Counted from the stretch's first letter, positions 35,430 to 44,917 are shown. The stretch: DNA of 64,000 bases from Mesorhizobium shangrilense (GCF_028826155.1 NZ_JAQGPN010000001.1:1989501-2053500), one strand, 5' to 3'. Notes: generated by a model not told the origin, from the sequence alone. A program made the numbers and translations.

Positions 35430-35494
35430 CTACACGAAGTGTGTGAAAGCTAAAATAGGCAAAGCCAAAAATCGGCAAGTGACCTTGCGCGCGC

Positions 35495-36229
35495 TCACGA
35501 TGATGGCGTCAGCACCGTGCGCAAAATCATGCCGTCCGTGAAGTAGCGGTCCCCGCCGCCATTGACGCCGTTCTCGACCGGCCCGATTCCGTCGATCGTT
35601 TCAGTCGAGACGACATGCCCGGCCTTCGCCAGATCGGAGATGACGAAGTCTCGCTCTGCATCCAGGTCTGGGTCGATGTGGTGCGTTATTTGACCCGTGA
35701 AGTGGCTGACGCCGACGCCCCGGTCGTAGCTCGCCGCGCCGAACCAGGTCGGTCGTTCGTTCGCGCCGGCGTTGGCGTCCAACCACAGGCGGACGTGATG
35801 GCGCTTGTCCGGGCTCGTCCCCGACGGCTTCTCGAAGGCGAGGTCCTGTCGGCGGCCGTCGAACAGGAGCGTGCTGACCGGCGCGTCGAGATAGCGCCGG
35901 TCGAGCACGACGTCGAGGCCGATTTCCACGCTGGAACTGAGCGTAATCGGATCGGCGGCGTTCCACCTGGCGGCGGCGAAGGCGCGTATGACGTCCTCCT
36001 CGGAGCCGATCAGCGAAATATTGATCGGATCGCCCGGAATGCCGTCAGTGGTCGTGGTGAGAAAGTCTGCAGGCGCGCGATCGCGATCGTGCAGCAGCCA
36101 GAAAGCAGGCAAGGTGAAGTAAGCAACGAGAAGATAGGCGGCCGCGGCCCACATCGCCAGTTTCGCGGCGCGGGCCGATCGCCGTCGTCGTTGCTGCGGG
36201 GCGGCAGGCGTGTCAGCCATGCCGTCCAC
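35495..36229 (-). CDS. LssY C-terminal-domain membrane protein
   Basis: 244 aa. An Arg-rich start is followed by one membrane anchor (AMWAAAAYLLVAYFTLPAFW) and a soluble domain with PINISLIGSEEDVIRAFAAA and RHHVRLWLDANAG, the LssY-C pattern. It is periplasmic and its function is unknown. ATG 36220 is an alternative. It ends 66 bases from the CNNM gene and starts 5 bases from the extensin-like gene, so it may be co-transcribed with it. Confidence 0.82.
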   Translation of the reverse strand: MDGMADTPAAPQQRRRRSARAAKLAMWAAAAYLLVAYFTLPAFWLLHDRDRAPADFLTTTTDGIPGDPINISLIGSEEDVIRAFAAARWNAADPITLSSSVEIGLDVVLDRRYLDAPVSTLLFDGRRQDLAFEKPSGTSPDKRHHVRLWLDANAGANERPTWFGAASYDRGVGVSHFTGQITHHIDPDLDAERDFVISDLAKAGHVVSTETIDGIGPVENGVNGGGDRYFTDGMILRTVLTPSS

Positions 36230-36234
36230 CGGCG

Positions 36235-37128
36235 TCAGCGGCAGGCGCGATAGCCGTTGCGGCGCGACTTGATGTCGAAATGGAAGTGGTCGGCATGGTC
36301 CGCATTATAGCCCGGCCCCAGCACCGTCGTAAAATATTCGCAGCCGTCCGCCCGCACTGTATTCAGCAGCCCACGCTTGCGGAAAGCGAACAGGCCGGGC
36401 TTGCGCACGTCGATCTTCTTGCCGCTGTTCAGCTCGATCTTCATGATGTCGATCGCATTGCCGGCGGAATGCTCCGAAGGCGTTCCGCGTGTGCCGGCAA
36501 TGTTTCGGCAGGAATAGCTGGATCCCTGATGGATCGCCTTGACCCCGGAGAAGAAGCGCCATCGAGAGGCCGGAACGAGTTCATTCCGGGTCCAGGCGGC
36601 AAAAGCCTCCGCCATCTCGCAGTTCAGCGTTGCGGCCGGCCTGATGTGAACGCTTCCGATCCGCGACACCTTCACGGGATGCTCGACGTGACATGCACCG
36701 CCGTCGTTGATCGGATCGAGTTCGCGAAAGACGACGCCGAGCTTCTTCAACTGCTTGCGGCAGTTGAGGTCGTCGGCCGACATCGGCGCGATGATGTCGG
36801 CCGGCGCATCCATGCGGGGATAGCCGGCCATCACTGGTTCGCTCAGTTGCGGCGGCTCGCCCGCTTGCAGCGGTTCAATCAATTGCGGCGGTTCGATCGG
36901 CTGCGACGACGCGATCTGCCGCGGCGGTGCGATCAGTGACGATTGTACGGTCTGGGACTGGAACGTTGCGGACGTCTGGCTTTCCACGTCGACCTGCGGG
37001 CGCAGTTCCATGACGTCGCCCGATGTGCATGCGGAAATCGCCAGGAGAGCGAGCGCGGCAAGGGGAAGGCGGATGCGCGCCGTGCCTTGCCGCGCCTGGC
37101 GCCGCGCACCGCGGAAGTTGCCTGCCAT
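36235..37128 (-). CDS. Extensin-family lipoprotein (extensin-like C-terminal peptidase fold), copy 1
   Basis: 297 aa. The signal peptide ends in a lipobox (LALLAISAC, Cys near 34), followed by a Pro/Gln repeat region (IEPPQLIEPLQAGEPPQLSE) and the extensin-like C domain: LNCEMAEAFAAWT, GTRGTPSEHSAGNAIDI and NADHADHFHFDIKS. The histidines are metal ligands of an M15-like D,D-peptidase fold. It may trim peptidoglycan. It is separated by about 90 bases from a related gene upstream on the same strand. Confidence 0.87.
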   Translation of the reverse strand: MAGNFRGARRQARQGTARIRLPLAALALLAISACTSGDVMELRPQVDVESQTSATFQSQTVQSSLIAPPRQIASSQPIEPPQLIEPLQAGEPPQLSEPVMAGYPRMDAPADIIAPMSADDLNCRKQLKKLGVVFRELDPINDGGACHVEHPVKVSRIGSVHIRPAATLNCEMAEAFAAWTRNELVPASRWRFFSGVKAIHQGSSYSCRNIAGTRGTPSEHSAGNAIDIMKIELNSGKKIDVRKPGLFAFRKRGLLNTVRADGCEYFTTVLGPGYNADHADHFHFDIKSRRNGYRACR

Positions 37129-37221
37129 CGTCCCTCTCCATGCCCGTTCCCCGAAGGCTGAAGCAAAACCGTAAAGGAAGGCTCTCGCGCGCCGGTCACC
37201 CCTGCGGCGAAACTGTGGCGT

Positions 37222-38121
37222 TCACTGACAGAAGGCGGAGCCGTTTCGGCGTGTCGCGAGATCGAAATGAAAGTGGTTGGCGTGATCGGCGTCGCTGCCG
37301 GGGCCGAGCACCGTCTTGAAAGGCCCGCAGGCGGCCTTGCGTAATTCGGCCAGGAACGGTCCGGCCTTGGGACCGGTGGTGGCTGCAACGTCGATGCCCG
37401 TTCCGTCCGCGAGCACGAAGCGGGCCATGTCCACTGCGTTGCCGAAAGCGTGCTCCGAGAGTTTCGAGCTTCCGTTGCGCGGACGGCAGACATAGGCCGA
37501 GGCGTTGGCGATCGATTTCAGTTCCGCGCCGTAGGCTGATTTGGCGGCCGGTGCGACGACGCTTTGCGCGAACTTGGCCGCGGCCTCGGCCATGGGGCAG
37601 TTCATCACGCCGGCCGGTTCGAGCGCGATGCCGGGGCCCAAGGTCGAAACCAGAAGCGGAAAGGGCATGCTGCACCCTTGCGCGTCATAGACTGACGATT
37701 GGAGCTCGAAGGCGACGCTCATCCGTTTCAGCCGCTCGCGGCATGCCTCATCGGTCCGTCGCAGGCCTTCGCTTACCTTCCGCGTGAAGTTCGTCGCATT
37801 GGGACGGCCGACACTGCGGGCCGGCGGCCGGGAGGTCTCTGCGTCGACGGGGGCGCCGGCGGGCGGCTTGACGTCCCGGGCGGCAGGCGGACGGGGTTCT
37901 GGGAGCGGGATGTCCTGGACAGGCGTCAGTCGCGGCTCGGTCTGGCCGTCTTGCCCACCTGCAGGCGCGTCTGGTGGCGTGTGCGGCGGTCTCGAGCTTG
38001 GGATGGGCGGCGACGAAGGCGGGTTGGGAAGGTTGGATTGATGAGATGATGCGCCCGCCGGGAATGGCGCGAGGGCGAGAGTTCCAATGAGGATCAAAAG
38101 CCAGCCATGGGGTGTCTCCAT
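37222..38121 (-). CDS. Extensin-family secreted protein, copy 2
   Basis: 299 aa, paralogue of the next gene down the strand. Signal peptide (WLLILIGTLALAPFPAGAS) without a lipobox, a very Pro-rich linker (PNPPSSPPIPSSRPPHTPPD), and the same extensin-like C domain (NCPMAEAAAKFA, SKLSEHAFGNAVDMARF, SDADHANHFHFDLA). It keeps the His residues of the metal site. The two copies differ in anchoring, one lipidated and one free. Confidence 0.87.
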   Translation of the reverse strand: METPHGWLLILIGTLALAPFPAGASSHQSNLPNPPSSPPIPSSRPPHTPPDAPAGGQDGQTEPRLTPVQDIPLPEPRPPAARDVKPPAGAPVDAETSRPPARSVGRPNATNFTRKVSEGLRRTDEACRERLKRMSVAFELQSSVYDAQGCSMPFPLLVSTLGPGIALEPAGVMNCPMAEAAAKFAQSVVAPAAKSAYGAELKSIANASAYVCRPRNGSSKLSEHAFGNAVDMARFVLADGTGIDVAATTGPKAGPFLAELRKAACGPFKTVLGPGSDADHANHFHFDLATRRNGSAFCQ

Positions 38122-38183
38122 GCAGACCAATTGGAGCCGGAAGCACGCTGCGGCAAGCTCGCCACCGATCACGAAACGTTACG

Positions 38184-38612
38184 TCAGGCGCCGATCGCCT
38201 CGAGGCCTTCTTCCAACCAGTCGCCCAGCATGGGCATGCCGAGCAGATATTGGGCTGTCTTCCTGTTGCTGCGCTGGCGCGCTTCGGCAAGCGCTTCGGG
38301 CCACTCGGTTGCCTCGAAATCCCCGCGGCCGATCCACACCAGGGCGACGAGTTCCGCAGCCTCGTCGACGTTGAGATCGTTGATCAGCTCCCGCAGTTCC
38401 CTTTCGGTGAGATCCTGCTCCTCCTCCTCCGCCAATCCGTCGTGAAGGTGGCTGTCGCGCGAGCGGTCGTCGATCTCGATCTCGTGCTCGCTGCCGTCGT
38501 CATAGTCGGAATTCATGGCTGCGCTGATGGCCTTCGCCTTGAGCACAAAGAGCCGGACTGTGTCCGGGCCGATGGTGAGTTCCCACTCCTTTTCCGGGCG
38601 CTGAAGCACCAT
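38184..38612 (-). CDS. DUF3775 acidic protein
   Basis: 142 aa, very acidic in the middle (DGLAEEEEQDLTERELRELI), with NVDEAAELVALVWIGRGDFE and a C-terminal helix (YLLGMPMLGDWLEEGLEAIG), matching DUF3775. Cytoplasmic, unknown role. AGGAGG before the ATG at 38612 fixes the start, though the frame is open to 38873. Confidence 0.85.
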   Translation of the reverse strand: MVLQRPEKEWELTIGPDTVRLFVLKAKAISAAMNSDYDDGSEHEIEIDDRSRDSHLHDGLAEEEEQDLTERELRELINDLNVDEAAELVALVWIGRGDFEATEWPEALAEARQRSNRKTAQYLLGMPMLGDWLEEGLEAIGA

Positions 38613-38775
38613 GTCGCCTCCTGCGTGCGGGGGACATGATAGACGATTTGGCCGTTTCGTCATGTCATCGTTTGTTGAGGACGGCAAAACGCGGCTGTCG
38701 GCGGCGCCGTCATTGACAGTTCCGGCGCGGCGCGGCAGCGATGCAGCAGTCCCCTCCGGCCGTGATTCTCCCCGC

Positions 38776-39126
38776 ATGACGACCCTTCTGTCGCCCAAGG
38801 TGCTGCCGATCCTGCTGCTTATCGCGTCGAACGTTTTCATGACGTTCGCATGGTACGGCCACCTCAAGTTCAAGTCCGCGCCGCTCTACGCGGTGGTGCT
38901 GGTGAGCTGGGGCATCGCCTTCTTCGAGTACTGGCTGGCGGTCCCCGCCAACAGGATCGGTTCAGCCGCCTACTCCGCGGCAGAGCTGAAGACCATCCAG
39001 GAGGTGGTGACCCTCACCGTGTTCGCGGTCTTTTCGGTTCTCTACCTGAAAGAGACATTCACCTGGAACCATGTGGCCGGCTTCGCCCTGATCGCAGGCG
39101 GCGCCGCCCTGATCTTCCGGGCCTGA
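38776..39126 (+). CDS. DMT-superfamily DUF486 membrane protein
   Basis: 116 aa with four hydrophobic segments (ILLLIASNVFMTFAWYGHL, LYAVVLVSWGIAFFEYWLAV, EVVTLTVFAVFSVLYLKE, and VAGFALIAGGAALIF), the DUF486 drug/metabolite-like small transporter layout. Substrate unknown. ATG 38776 follows the family start. Confidence 0.87.
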   Translation: MTTLLSPKVLPILLLIASNVFMTFAWYGHLKFKSAPLYAVVLVSWGIAFFEYWLAVPANRIGSAAYSAAELKTIQEVVTLTVFAVFSVLYLKETFTWNHVAGFALIAGGAALIFRA

Positions 39127-39232
39127 GGGGTACAATCAGAGCTGGCAGGGGGCTCTGGCCCGCTGGACATGATTTGCGCTTTGGAGGAAGCTGCGCGGCG
39201 CAACCTGCTTCATCATCCTCGGGAGGGGATGT

Positions 39233-39838
39233 ATGTCGAGCCCGGACGATATCTTCGCTCAGATGACGGCGCAGAGCGTCGCGGGGCCACCGCCTGCGCC
39301 CCAGCGCCGCTTCGTGGGCGGCTTTCCTCCCCTCACCACGAGGGTGGCCGACCTGCCGTCGATCGAGCAGATCGACCTGCGGATGATGATCGAGTGGGTC
39401 ATCGAAACGCACAAGATTTCCCCGTTTCCGGTGATCGAGATCAATTGCGTCGGCCATGCCGACCGGGACTTTCAGCGCGGCAAGGCTTTTGAGCAGGGCA
39501 TCAGCGAAACCCGGGCGCTCTCCATCATGACGTTTCTGAGAAACGAGATCGCCCGGCTCGGCATGGACATCTTCGCGTCGATCACGCAGCCCACCTTCAT
39601 CCCGATCTTCGCCAGGATCACCTTCAGCTTCGACGGCGTCGGCTCGGCGAAGCACATACCGGCGGTCAACGAAGAAGGCCGCCGACGCAACCGTCGCGTC
39701 ACGATCGAATTCGTGCGGGGCAAGTCGCCGCAACCTTCGCGATTTCTGGGAGGAGCAGCAGCGTGGACGCGACAACCGGCACAAGGATGCGCCGGGCGAC
39801 CCCGAGCCAGGCGATCAGGTGCGGCCGGAGCCGAATGA
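39233..39838 (+). CDS. OmpA-like domain protein without signal peptide
   Basis: 201 aa. The middle and C-terminal half resemble the OmpA/MotB peptidoglycan-binding fold: VIEINCVGHADRDFQRGKA, GISETRALSIMTFLRNEI and VNEEGRRRNRRVTIEFV. The canonical G-H-T-D reads G-H-A-D. No signal peptide, lipobox or membrane anchor is visible, which is unusual for such a domain. AGGGGAT-type ribosome site upstream. The last 40 residues are Arg/Ala-rich and may be unstructured. Confidence 0.65.
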   Translation: MSSPDDIFAQMTAQSVAGPPPAPQRRFVGGFPPLTTRVADLPSIEQIDLRMMIEWVIETHKISPFPVIEINCVGHADRDFQRGKAFEQGISETRALSIMTFLRNEIARLGMDIFASITQPTFIPIFARITFSFDGVGSAKHIPAVNEEGRRRNRRVTIEFVRGKSPQPSRFLGGAAAWTRQPAQGCAGRPRARRSGAAGAE

Positions 39839-39950
39839 ATAGACGGCCGTCGGGAATAAGATGATGGAAATGGGCGTTGTGGGTTGCGACGATCCTGTTT
39901 GACAGCAGCAAGACCTGTCGCTCTGGCCTATCAGTTGGAGGAGAACGTCG

Positions 39951-40493
39951 ATGAAGACGCGGTTTTCGGCAGTCGTTGCGGCTGCGCTCGTTGCGGGCCT
40001 CACCCTTGCGGTGCCGGCCTATTCCGCAGGGGGCGGAGGCAGCAACGACACGGTCACCAAGTGCAAAAAGGGCATGATCTGGGACAAGGTCCAGAAAAGG
40101 TGCGTTCCGCCCAAGCAGGGTGCGGTGGACGACGAGAGCATCTACGAAGCGGGACAGGCGCTGGCTCGAGCCGAACGCTATGACGAGGCCATCGCGGTCC
40201 TGTCGCTGGCTGCAAACAAGTCCGACCCGCGCATCCTGAACTTCCTCGGCTTCTCGCATCGCAAGCAGGGCCGGCTCCTGGTCGGCTTCGGCTACTACGA
40301 GGAGGCGTTGCGCATCGATCCGGACTATACGCTGGCGCGCGAGTATCTGGGCGAGGCGCATCTGCAGCGCGGCGATCTCGCTGCCGCCAAGGAACAGCTG
40401 GCCGAGATCAAGAAGCGCTGCGGCACCACATGCGAGGAGTATGTGGATCTCTCAGGCGACATCCAGGCGTTCGAGAAGCAGAAGAAGGGCTGA
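39951..40493 (+). CDS. Secreted tetratricopeptide-repeat protein
   Basis: 180 aa. Signal peptide AVVAAALVAGLTLAVPAYSA, then a Cys pair region (VTKCKKGMIWDKVQKRCVPP) and two to three TPR-like helical hairpins (ALARAERYDEAIAVLSLA, and EEALRIDPDYTLAREYLGEA). Two cysteines near the end (RCGTTCEEY) may form a disulfide. Likely a periplasmic scaffold; partner unknown. TTGGAGGAGAAC upstream of the ATG. Confidence 0.85.
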   Translation: MKTRFSAVVAAALVAGLTLAVPAYSAGGGGSNDTVTKCKKGMIWDKVQKRCVPPKQGAVDDESIYEAGQALARAERYDEAIAVLSLAANKSDPRILNFLGFSHRKQGRLLVGFGYYEEALRIDPDYTLAREYLGEAHLQRGDLAAAKEQLAEIKKRCGTTCEEYVDLSGDIQAFEKQKKG

Positions 40494-40505
40494 CGGCCGG
40501 AATCC

Positions 40506-41651
40506 CTAGTCGGCGCGCGAGAGGCGGACGATCTTGCCGTTCGCCTCGTCGGTCAGCAGCCAGATCGATCCGTCGGGAGCAACGTTCACATCGCGGATCC
40601 TGCCGAATGCGCCCTCCAGCATGCGTTCCTCGCCGGTGATCTTGCCGCTTGCGTCGCGGTCGAGGCGCGAGACGAGTTCGAACTTCAGCGATCCCACCAG
40701 GAGATCGCCGCGCCATTCCGGGAACATGTCGCCCTCGTAGACCGCCAGGCCGGAAGGCGCGATCGAGGGGTCCCAGTAGAACAGCGGCTGCTGCATGCCG
40801 GGCGCCTCCGTGCCCTTGCCGATCTTCGTGCCGGAATAGTTGACGCCATAGGAGATGGCCGGCCAGCCGTAGTTCTTCCCCGCCTCGGGCCGGTTCACCT
40901 CGTCGCCGCCCTTAGCGCCGTGCTCCACGGTGATCAGCCCATTCGTGGTCGGGTCGAAGGCCGCGCCCTGCACGTTGCGATGTCCCTTCGACCAGAGCTG
41001 CGGCAGTCCCACGGCCCCATCGGCGTACGGGTTGTCCGCGGGTATGCCGCCGTCCGGCTTGATGCGCAGCACGGCGCCGGCGCTGTCCTGCATGTCCTGG
41101 GCGCGCCTGCCGTCGCCGCGGTCGCCGGTCGTGATGAAGAGCGTGCCGTCGGGATGGAAGACCAGACGGGAGCCGAAATGCTGGCCTTTCCCGGTCTTCT
41201 TCTCCATCGAGAACACGGTCCTGACATCCTCCAGCCGGGCCGCGCCGCCATCGCGGACCAGTTTTGCCCGGGCGACAGCCGTGCCTGCGCCGCCATCCCC
41301 CGGCTCGGAGAAGGAGAGGAAGATCAGCCCGGAGGTCGCAAAATCCGGCGAGGCTTTCACGTCGAGCAGGCCGCCCTGGCCCTGCGCCCTGACCTCGGGC
41401 ACGCCGCGAAGCGGCTCCGAGAGCTTGCCCTTCGACAGGATGCGCAACTGTCCCGTGCGCTCGGTCACCACCGCATCGCCGCCGGGGAGGAAATCGAGAC
41501 CCCAGGGGTGATCGAGGCCATCGGCGACGACGTCAGCCTGGATGGACATGCTGTCGACCTCGAAGACCAGGTGGTCGGCCGCTGCGGCAGGGCGCCAGGC
41601 CGTCCCGAGAGCAAACACGACGGCGAGGAGGGGGGAAGCGGAATGTCTCAT
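40506..41651 (-). CDS. PQQ-dependent sugar dehydrogenase-like secreted protein
   Basis: 381 aa beta-propeller (GSDH / YliI-Asd type). A signal peptide leads to LDHPWGLDFLPGGDAVVTER, HFGSRLVFHPDGTLFITTGD, SKGHRNVQGAAFDPTTNG, VEHGAKGGDEVNRPEAGKNY and the final VAPDGSIWLLTDEANGKIVR, all typical. The conserved His and Asp/Arg of the PQQ site are in these blocks. It oxidises aldose sugars in the periplasm if loaded with PQQ. It is convergent with the TPR gene. Confidence 0.9.
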   Translation of the reverse strand: MRHSASPLLAVVFALGTAWRPAAAADHLVFEVDSMSIQADVVADGLDHPWGLDFLPGGDAVVTERTGQLRILSKGKLSEPLRGVPEVRAQGQGGLLDVKASPDFATSGLIFLSFSEPGDGGAGTAVARAKLVRDGGAARLEDVRTVFSMEKKTGKGQHFGSRLVFHPDGTLFITTGDRGDGRRAQDMQDSAGAVLRIKPDGGIPADNPYADGAVGLPQLWSKGHRNVQGAAFDPTTNGLITVEHGAKGGDEVNRPEAGKNYGWPAISYGVNYSGTKIGKGTEAPGMQQPLFYWDPSIAPSGLAVYEGDMFPEWRGDLLVGSLKFELVSRLDRDASGKITGEERMLEGAFGRIRDVNVAPDGSIWLLTDEANGKIVRLSRAD

Positions 41652-41794
41652 AGGGGCGACATAAGCGCCCGGCACAGGTGTGCAACCCGTTCGCCGGCCG
41701 CCGCGTCTTCACAAGATTGCGAGTTATGCCCAGCTGTGCAACCGACGGCACTTGCACGTCTCGAATTTTGAGCGTGAATATCCGGGCTGGATCG

Positions 41795-41803
41795 CTATAT
41801 AAT
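41795..41803 (+). promoter_or_regulatory. Probable -10 region of greA
   Basis: ctatataat offers CTATAT (41795) and TATAAT (41798), both good -10 sequences. The -35 match is poor. Transcription would start about 41809, some 107 bases before greA. Confidence 0.5.
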
Positions 41804-41820
41804 GGCGTAGAACATCAAAG

Positions 41821-41890
41821 CGGTTCCGCCAGTCGAGGCTGTCGGACCGTTTTCTTTTTGTATCTCGACGCTGCCGGACGTCCGGCAGCC
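41821..41890 (+). promoter_or_regulatory. Candidate attenuator in the greA leader
   Basis: A terminator-like hairpin (arms 41821-41828 and 41843-41849) is followed by TTTTCTTTTT. Then comes a perfect 20-base palindrome (41870-41889). The segment GGCTGTCGGAC (41837-41847) can instead pair with GTCCGGCAGCC (41880-41890), with one G-U pair, which would break both hairpins. This gives mutually exclusive structures. Confidence 0.5.
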
Positions 41891-41915
41891 GTGGATTTGG
41901 AAAGGCGAGAATGAC

Positions 41916-42389
41916 ATGAACAAGGTCCCGATGACCGCTCGGGGATTCGAGACGCTGAAGGAAGAACTGCGCTGGCGCCAACAGGAGGAGCGTCCTCGCA
42001 TCATCGAGGCCATCGCCGAGGCACGCTCGCATGGCGACCTTTCCGAAAACGCGGAATATCACGCCGCCAAGGAACAGCAGAGCCTCAACGAGGGCCGCGT
42101 CAACGAACTCGAGGATTTCATTGCCCGCGCCGAGGTCATCGACGTCGGCAAGCTCAGCGGCGACCGCATCAAGTTCGGCGCGACGGTCGAGCTGGTTGAT
42201 GAGGACACCGAGGAGACCAAGACCTACCAGATCGTGGGCGACCAGGAAGCCGACGTGAAGGCCGGTCGCATCTCCATCTCGTCTCCGATCGCCCGCGCCC
42301 TGATCGGCAAGGAGGTCGGCGAGTCGATCGAGGTCAACGCGCCGGGCGGCGCCCGCGGCTACGAGATCGTCAAAGTCCAGTTCGTGTGA
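41916..42389 (+). CDS. greA: Transcription elongation factor GreA
   Basis: 157 aa. The N-terminal coiled coil contains [21 protein letters not shown], with the acidic tip residues needed for cleavage stimulation, and the C-terminal FKBP-like domain ends [14 protein letters not shown]. GreA rescues backtracked RNA polymerase. Long structured leader upstream. The lpcC reading frame overlaps its stop. Confidence 0.97.
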   Translation: MNKVPMTARGFETLKEELRWRQQEERPRIIEAIAEARSHGDLSENAEYHAAKEQQSLNEGRVNELEDFIARAEVIDVGKLSGDRIKFGATVELVDEDTEETKTYQIVGDQEADVKAGRISISSPIARALIGKEVGESIEVNAPGGARGYEIVKVQFV

Positions 42390-43498
42390 AGAGCCCGGTC
42401 ATGGCCGCGGAGTCTGGCGGCGGTCGCATCGAGTCAGCCGCCGGCGACCGCGTCGACATGGACGACATCGAGGTGGTCGCCCCGAACCTGAAGCGCCGGC
42501 TTTCCGGCGTCACCAGCACGATCATCCAGCTTGTGCCCGTCCAGGCAAGGTCGCTCGGCGTCGCGACGCTTGGCCCCGGCCTGCCTGGCGGTCTTCCCCA
42601 TATGCGCTGGTGGCAGCTGCCGTCCCTGTTCAGGCGGCCCCACTCCAGGCGGCCGCGGATCTGGCACGCGCGCCGCAACGTGGAAATGATCGCCGGCCTG
42701 GTTCTGCGGCGCGTTCTGCGCGCGCCGCTCCGCTTGGTCTTCACCTCCGCGGCCCAGCGCCATCACAGGCCTTTCACCAAATGGCTGATCCGCCGCATGG
42801 ACGCGGTGATCGCAACCAGCGCACGCTCCGGCAGCTTTCTCGAGGTTCCGCACACCGTCGTCATGCACGGCGTCGATCTTGTGAAGTTCCACCCCGCCAC
42901 GGCCAGGGACGATACGTTCGCTGCCGCGGGCCTTCCCGGAAAATTCGCGATCGGGTGCTTCGGCCGCATCAGGCATCAGAAGGGCACGGATCTCTTTGTC
43001 GACGCCATGCTGGCGCTGCTGCCTCGCTATCCCGACTGGACCGCGGTGATCACGGGACGCGTCACCGTCGAGAACCAGGCGTTTCAGCGCGAACTGCAGC
43101 AGCGCATCGATGCGGCGGGCCTCACCGACCGGATCCGCTTCCTGGGCGAAGTGCCGGACGTTGCCGTGTGGTATCGGCGCGTGACGCTCTATGTCGCTCC
43201 CTCGCGGAACGAGGGCTTCGGCCTGACGCCGCTCGAAGCCATGGCTTCGGGCACGGCGGTGGTGGCCAGCGATGCGGGCGCCTTCGCGGAACTGGTCCAG
43301 CCCGGGCACACCGGTGCGGTGGCGCCGGCCGGCGATGGAGCGGCGCTCACGAACGCGATCGAGGCATATGTCGCCAACCCCGATCTCGCGCAGGCGCATG
43401 GCCGCAACGGCCTGGAAGTGGTGCGCGAGACGTTTCCCCTCGAACGCGAGGCGCGCGGCGTCTCAGAGGTCTACGATCAGGTTTGGGCGAGAGGCTGA
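42386..43498 (+). CDS. lpcC: LPS-core mannosyltransferase (LpcC-like, GT4)
   Basis: 370 aa, GT-B fold. [18 protein letters not shown] is the LpcC start pattern, [18 protein letters not shown] and the donor-binding [17 protein letters not shown] (E-x7-E) are GT4 marks. LpcC adds mannose to the Kdo-linked LPS core in rhizobia. Start uncertain: GTG 42386 overlaps the greA stop; ATG 42401 and ATG 42458 are alternatives, the last nearest to homologue starts. It faces the GT2 gene, another probable core enzyme. Confidence 0.88.
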   Translation: MKSPVMAAESGGGRIESAAGDRVDMDDIEVVAPNLKRRLSGVTSTIIQLVPVQARSLGVATLGPGLPGGLPHMRWWQLPSLFRRPHSRRPRIWHARRNVEMIAGLVLRRVLRAPLRLVFTSAAQRHHRPFTKWLIRRMDAVIATSARSGSFLEVPHTVVMHGVDLVKFHPATARDDTFAAAGLPGKFAIGCFGRIRHQKGTDLFVDAMLALLPRYPDWTAVITGRVTVENQAFQRELQQRIDAAGLTDRIRFLGEVPDVAVWYRRVTLYVAPSRNEGFGLTPLEAMASGTAVVASDAGAFAELVQPGHTGAVAPAGDGAALTNAIEAYVANPDLAQAHGRNGLEVVRETFPLEREARGVSEVYDQVWARG

Positions 43499-43532
43499 AG
43501 GCGCGCGCAGCCTAAAGGACGGCGCCTGCCGC

Positions 43533-44336
43533 TTATTCCGGGGGAGCGTCCTTGCCGAGCGACAGCCGATGGAGCTTCGCTTCCGTCAGCAGCGCATATT
43601 CGGCGCGAAGCATCGAATGGATGATTCCTGCCCTCCCGCAGACGAAGTAGCGCTGGCCGACATAGGATTTTCCGAACTCCCATACCGCCAGGAATATCAT
43701 GCGGAACGACCCGGTGCGCACGCCCCGCGCGTGCTTGTCGCGGGCCTTCAGCGTCGAGTACTTGTTCAGCACGGCGGACTCCGCCGCCACCGACATGTTC
43801 CGCTCGTGCATCAGCACGCCACGCTTCAGGCGCTGGGTGGGCCCGTCGCTCGACAGCGATTCGTGGACGGAGTGGCTCAGGTCGAAACGCGCCTTGCCCT
43901 TGCGCACCAGCCGCAGGAAAAAGCGGGCATGGACGATCGCCGGCGGGTAGCCATAGCCCGGCAGACGGTCGCGACGCCGCATCCAGTAGCCACACGTGGA
44001 CGTGTCGCCGAGCGGCAAAGCGAGGATCTCCTGTAGCAGATCGTCGTCGACATACTCGTCGGCATCGAGGGAGAGGCACCAAGGGCCTTCGGTCTCGTCC
44101 ATGGCGAACTGCTTCTGTCTGGCGTAACCCATCCATTCCTGCTCGATCAGCCGGATCGGCTGACCTTCCGCGATCATGGAACGGATGATCTCGAGCGTGC
44201 CGTCGGTGGAGCCGGAATCGACCACGACGATCTCGCGACAGAAGTTGAGACTTTCGAGGCAACGTCGAATCGTCGCGCTCTCGTCCTTGCAGATGACGAA
44301 GGCGGAGATCTCCGTCGTGGACTTCCGAACCTGCAT
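43533..44336 (-). CDS. GT2-family glycosyltransferase (KdtX/WaaE-like)
   Basis: 267 aa, GT-A fold. SAFVICKDESATIRRCLESL starts it, IVVVDSGSTDGTLEIIR and WCLSLDADEYVDDDL (D-x-D) form the nucleotide-sugar site. The C-terminal region (HARGVRTGSFRMIFLAVWEF) resembles LPS core beta-1,4-glucosyltransferases. It is convergent with lpcC, 34 bases apart, so both may act on LPS. ATG 44336 is set by the family start; the frame is open far upstream. Confidence 0.87.
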   Translation of the reverse strand: MQVRKSTTEISAFVICKDESATIRRCLESLNFCREIVVVDSGSTDGTLEIIRSMIAEGQPIRLIEQEWMGYARQKQFAMDETEGPWCLSLDADEYVDDDLLQEILALPLGDTSTCGYWMRRRDRLPGYGYPPAIVHARFFLRLVRKGKARFDLSHSVHESLSSDGPTQRLKRGVLMHERNMSVAAESAVLNKYSTLKARDKHARGVRTGSFRMIFLAVWEFGKSYVGQRYFVCGRAGIIHSMLRAEYALLTEAKLHRLSLGKDAPPE

Positions 44337-44446
44337 TGGCCCCGTCAAGACTTTCGAATGAGTTGAGCCCCCAGGCCGCGTCCCCGATCGCTTTTCGCCG
44401 CATGCCACCGGCTTGCAGCCGAATTTGGGCAGGGGCGTGCCGGCGG

Positions 44447-44917
44447 TCAGATCGGCACGAGGCCTTCGTCCTTGACCGGCCGGATCGTCAGGGCGGTCCG
44501 AACCGTGTCGACGTTCGGCGCCGAGGTGAGCTCCTCGATGACGAAGGTCTGGAAGGCGGTCAAGTCCCTTGCAACGCAATGCAGCATGAAGTCGGATTCG
44601 CCCGATACCATCCACGCCTGGCGGACGATCGTCCAAGTGCGCGCCAGGTCCGCAAATGCCTTCAGTTCCGCCTCTGACTGATGGTGCAGGCCGACCAGGC
44701 AGAACGCCACCACGTCCAGGCCGAGCGCCGGCGCATTGAGGAGCGCCCGGTAGCCACGGATGATGCCCGTCTCCTCGAGCCACTTGACCCGGCGAAGGCA
44801 CGGCGGGGCTGATATCCCGACGCGGCGCGATAATTCGACGTTCGACACGCGCCCCTCCTTCTGAAGTTCGCGCAGTATTTTCCAGTCGATGTCATCGAGA
44901 TCGGCGGTGAATGGCAT
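44447..44917 (-). CDS. lrp: Lrp/AsnC-family regulator
   Basis: 156 aa. HTH region LDDIDWKILRELQKEGRVSN and LSRRVGISAPPCLRRVKWLEE, then the ligand-binding RAM domain (TWTIVRQAWMVSGESDFMLH). Regulates amino-acid metabolism in response to leucine or another effector. Divergent from trxB-lsrB, an arrangement kept in Sinorhizobium and relatives. Confidence 0.92.
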   Translation of the reverse strand: MPFTADLDDIDWKILRELQKEGRVSNVELSRRVGISAPPCLRRVKWLEETGIIRGYRALLNAPALGLDVVAFCLVGLHHQSEAELKAFADLARTWTIVRQAWMVSGESDFMLHCVARDLTAFQTFVIEELTSAPNVDTVRTALTIRPVKDEGLVPI

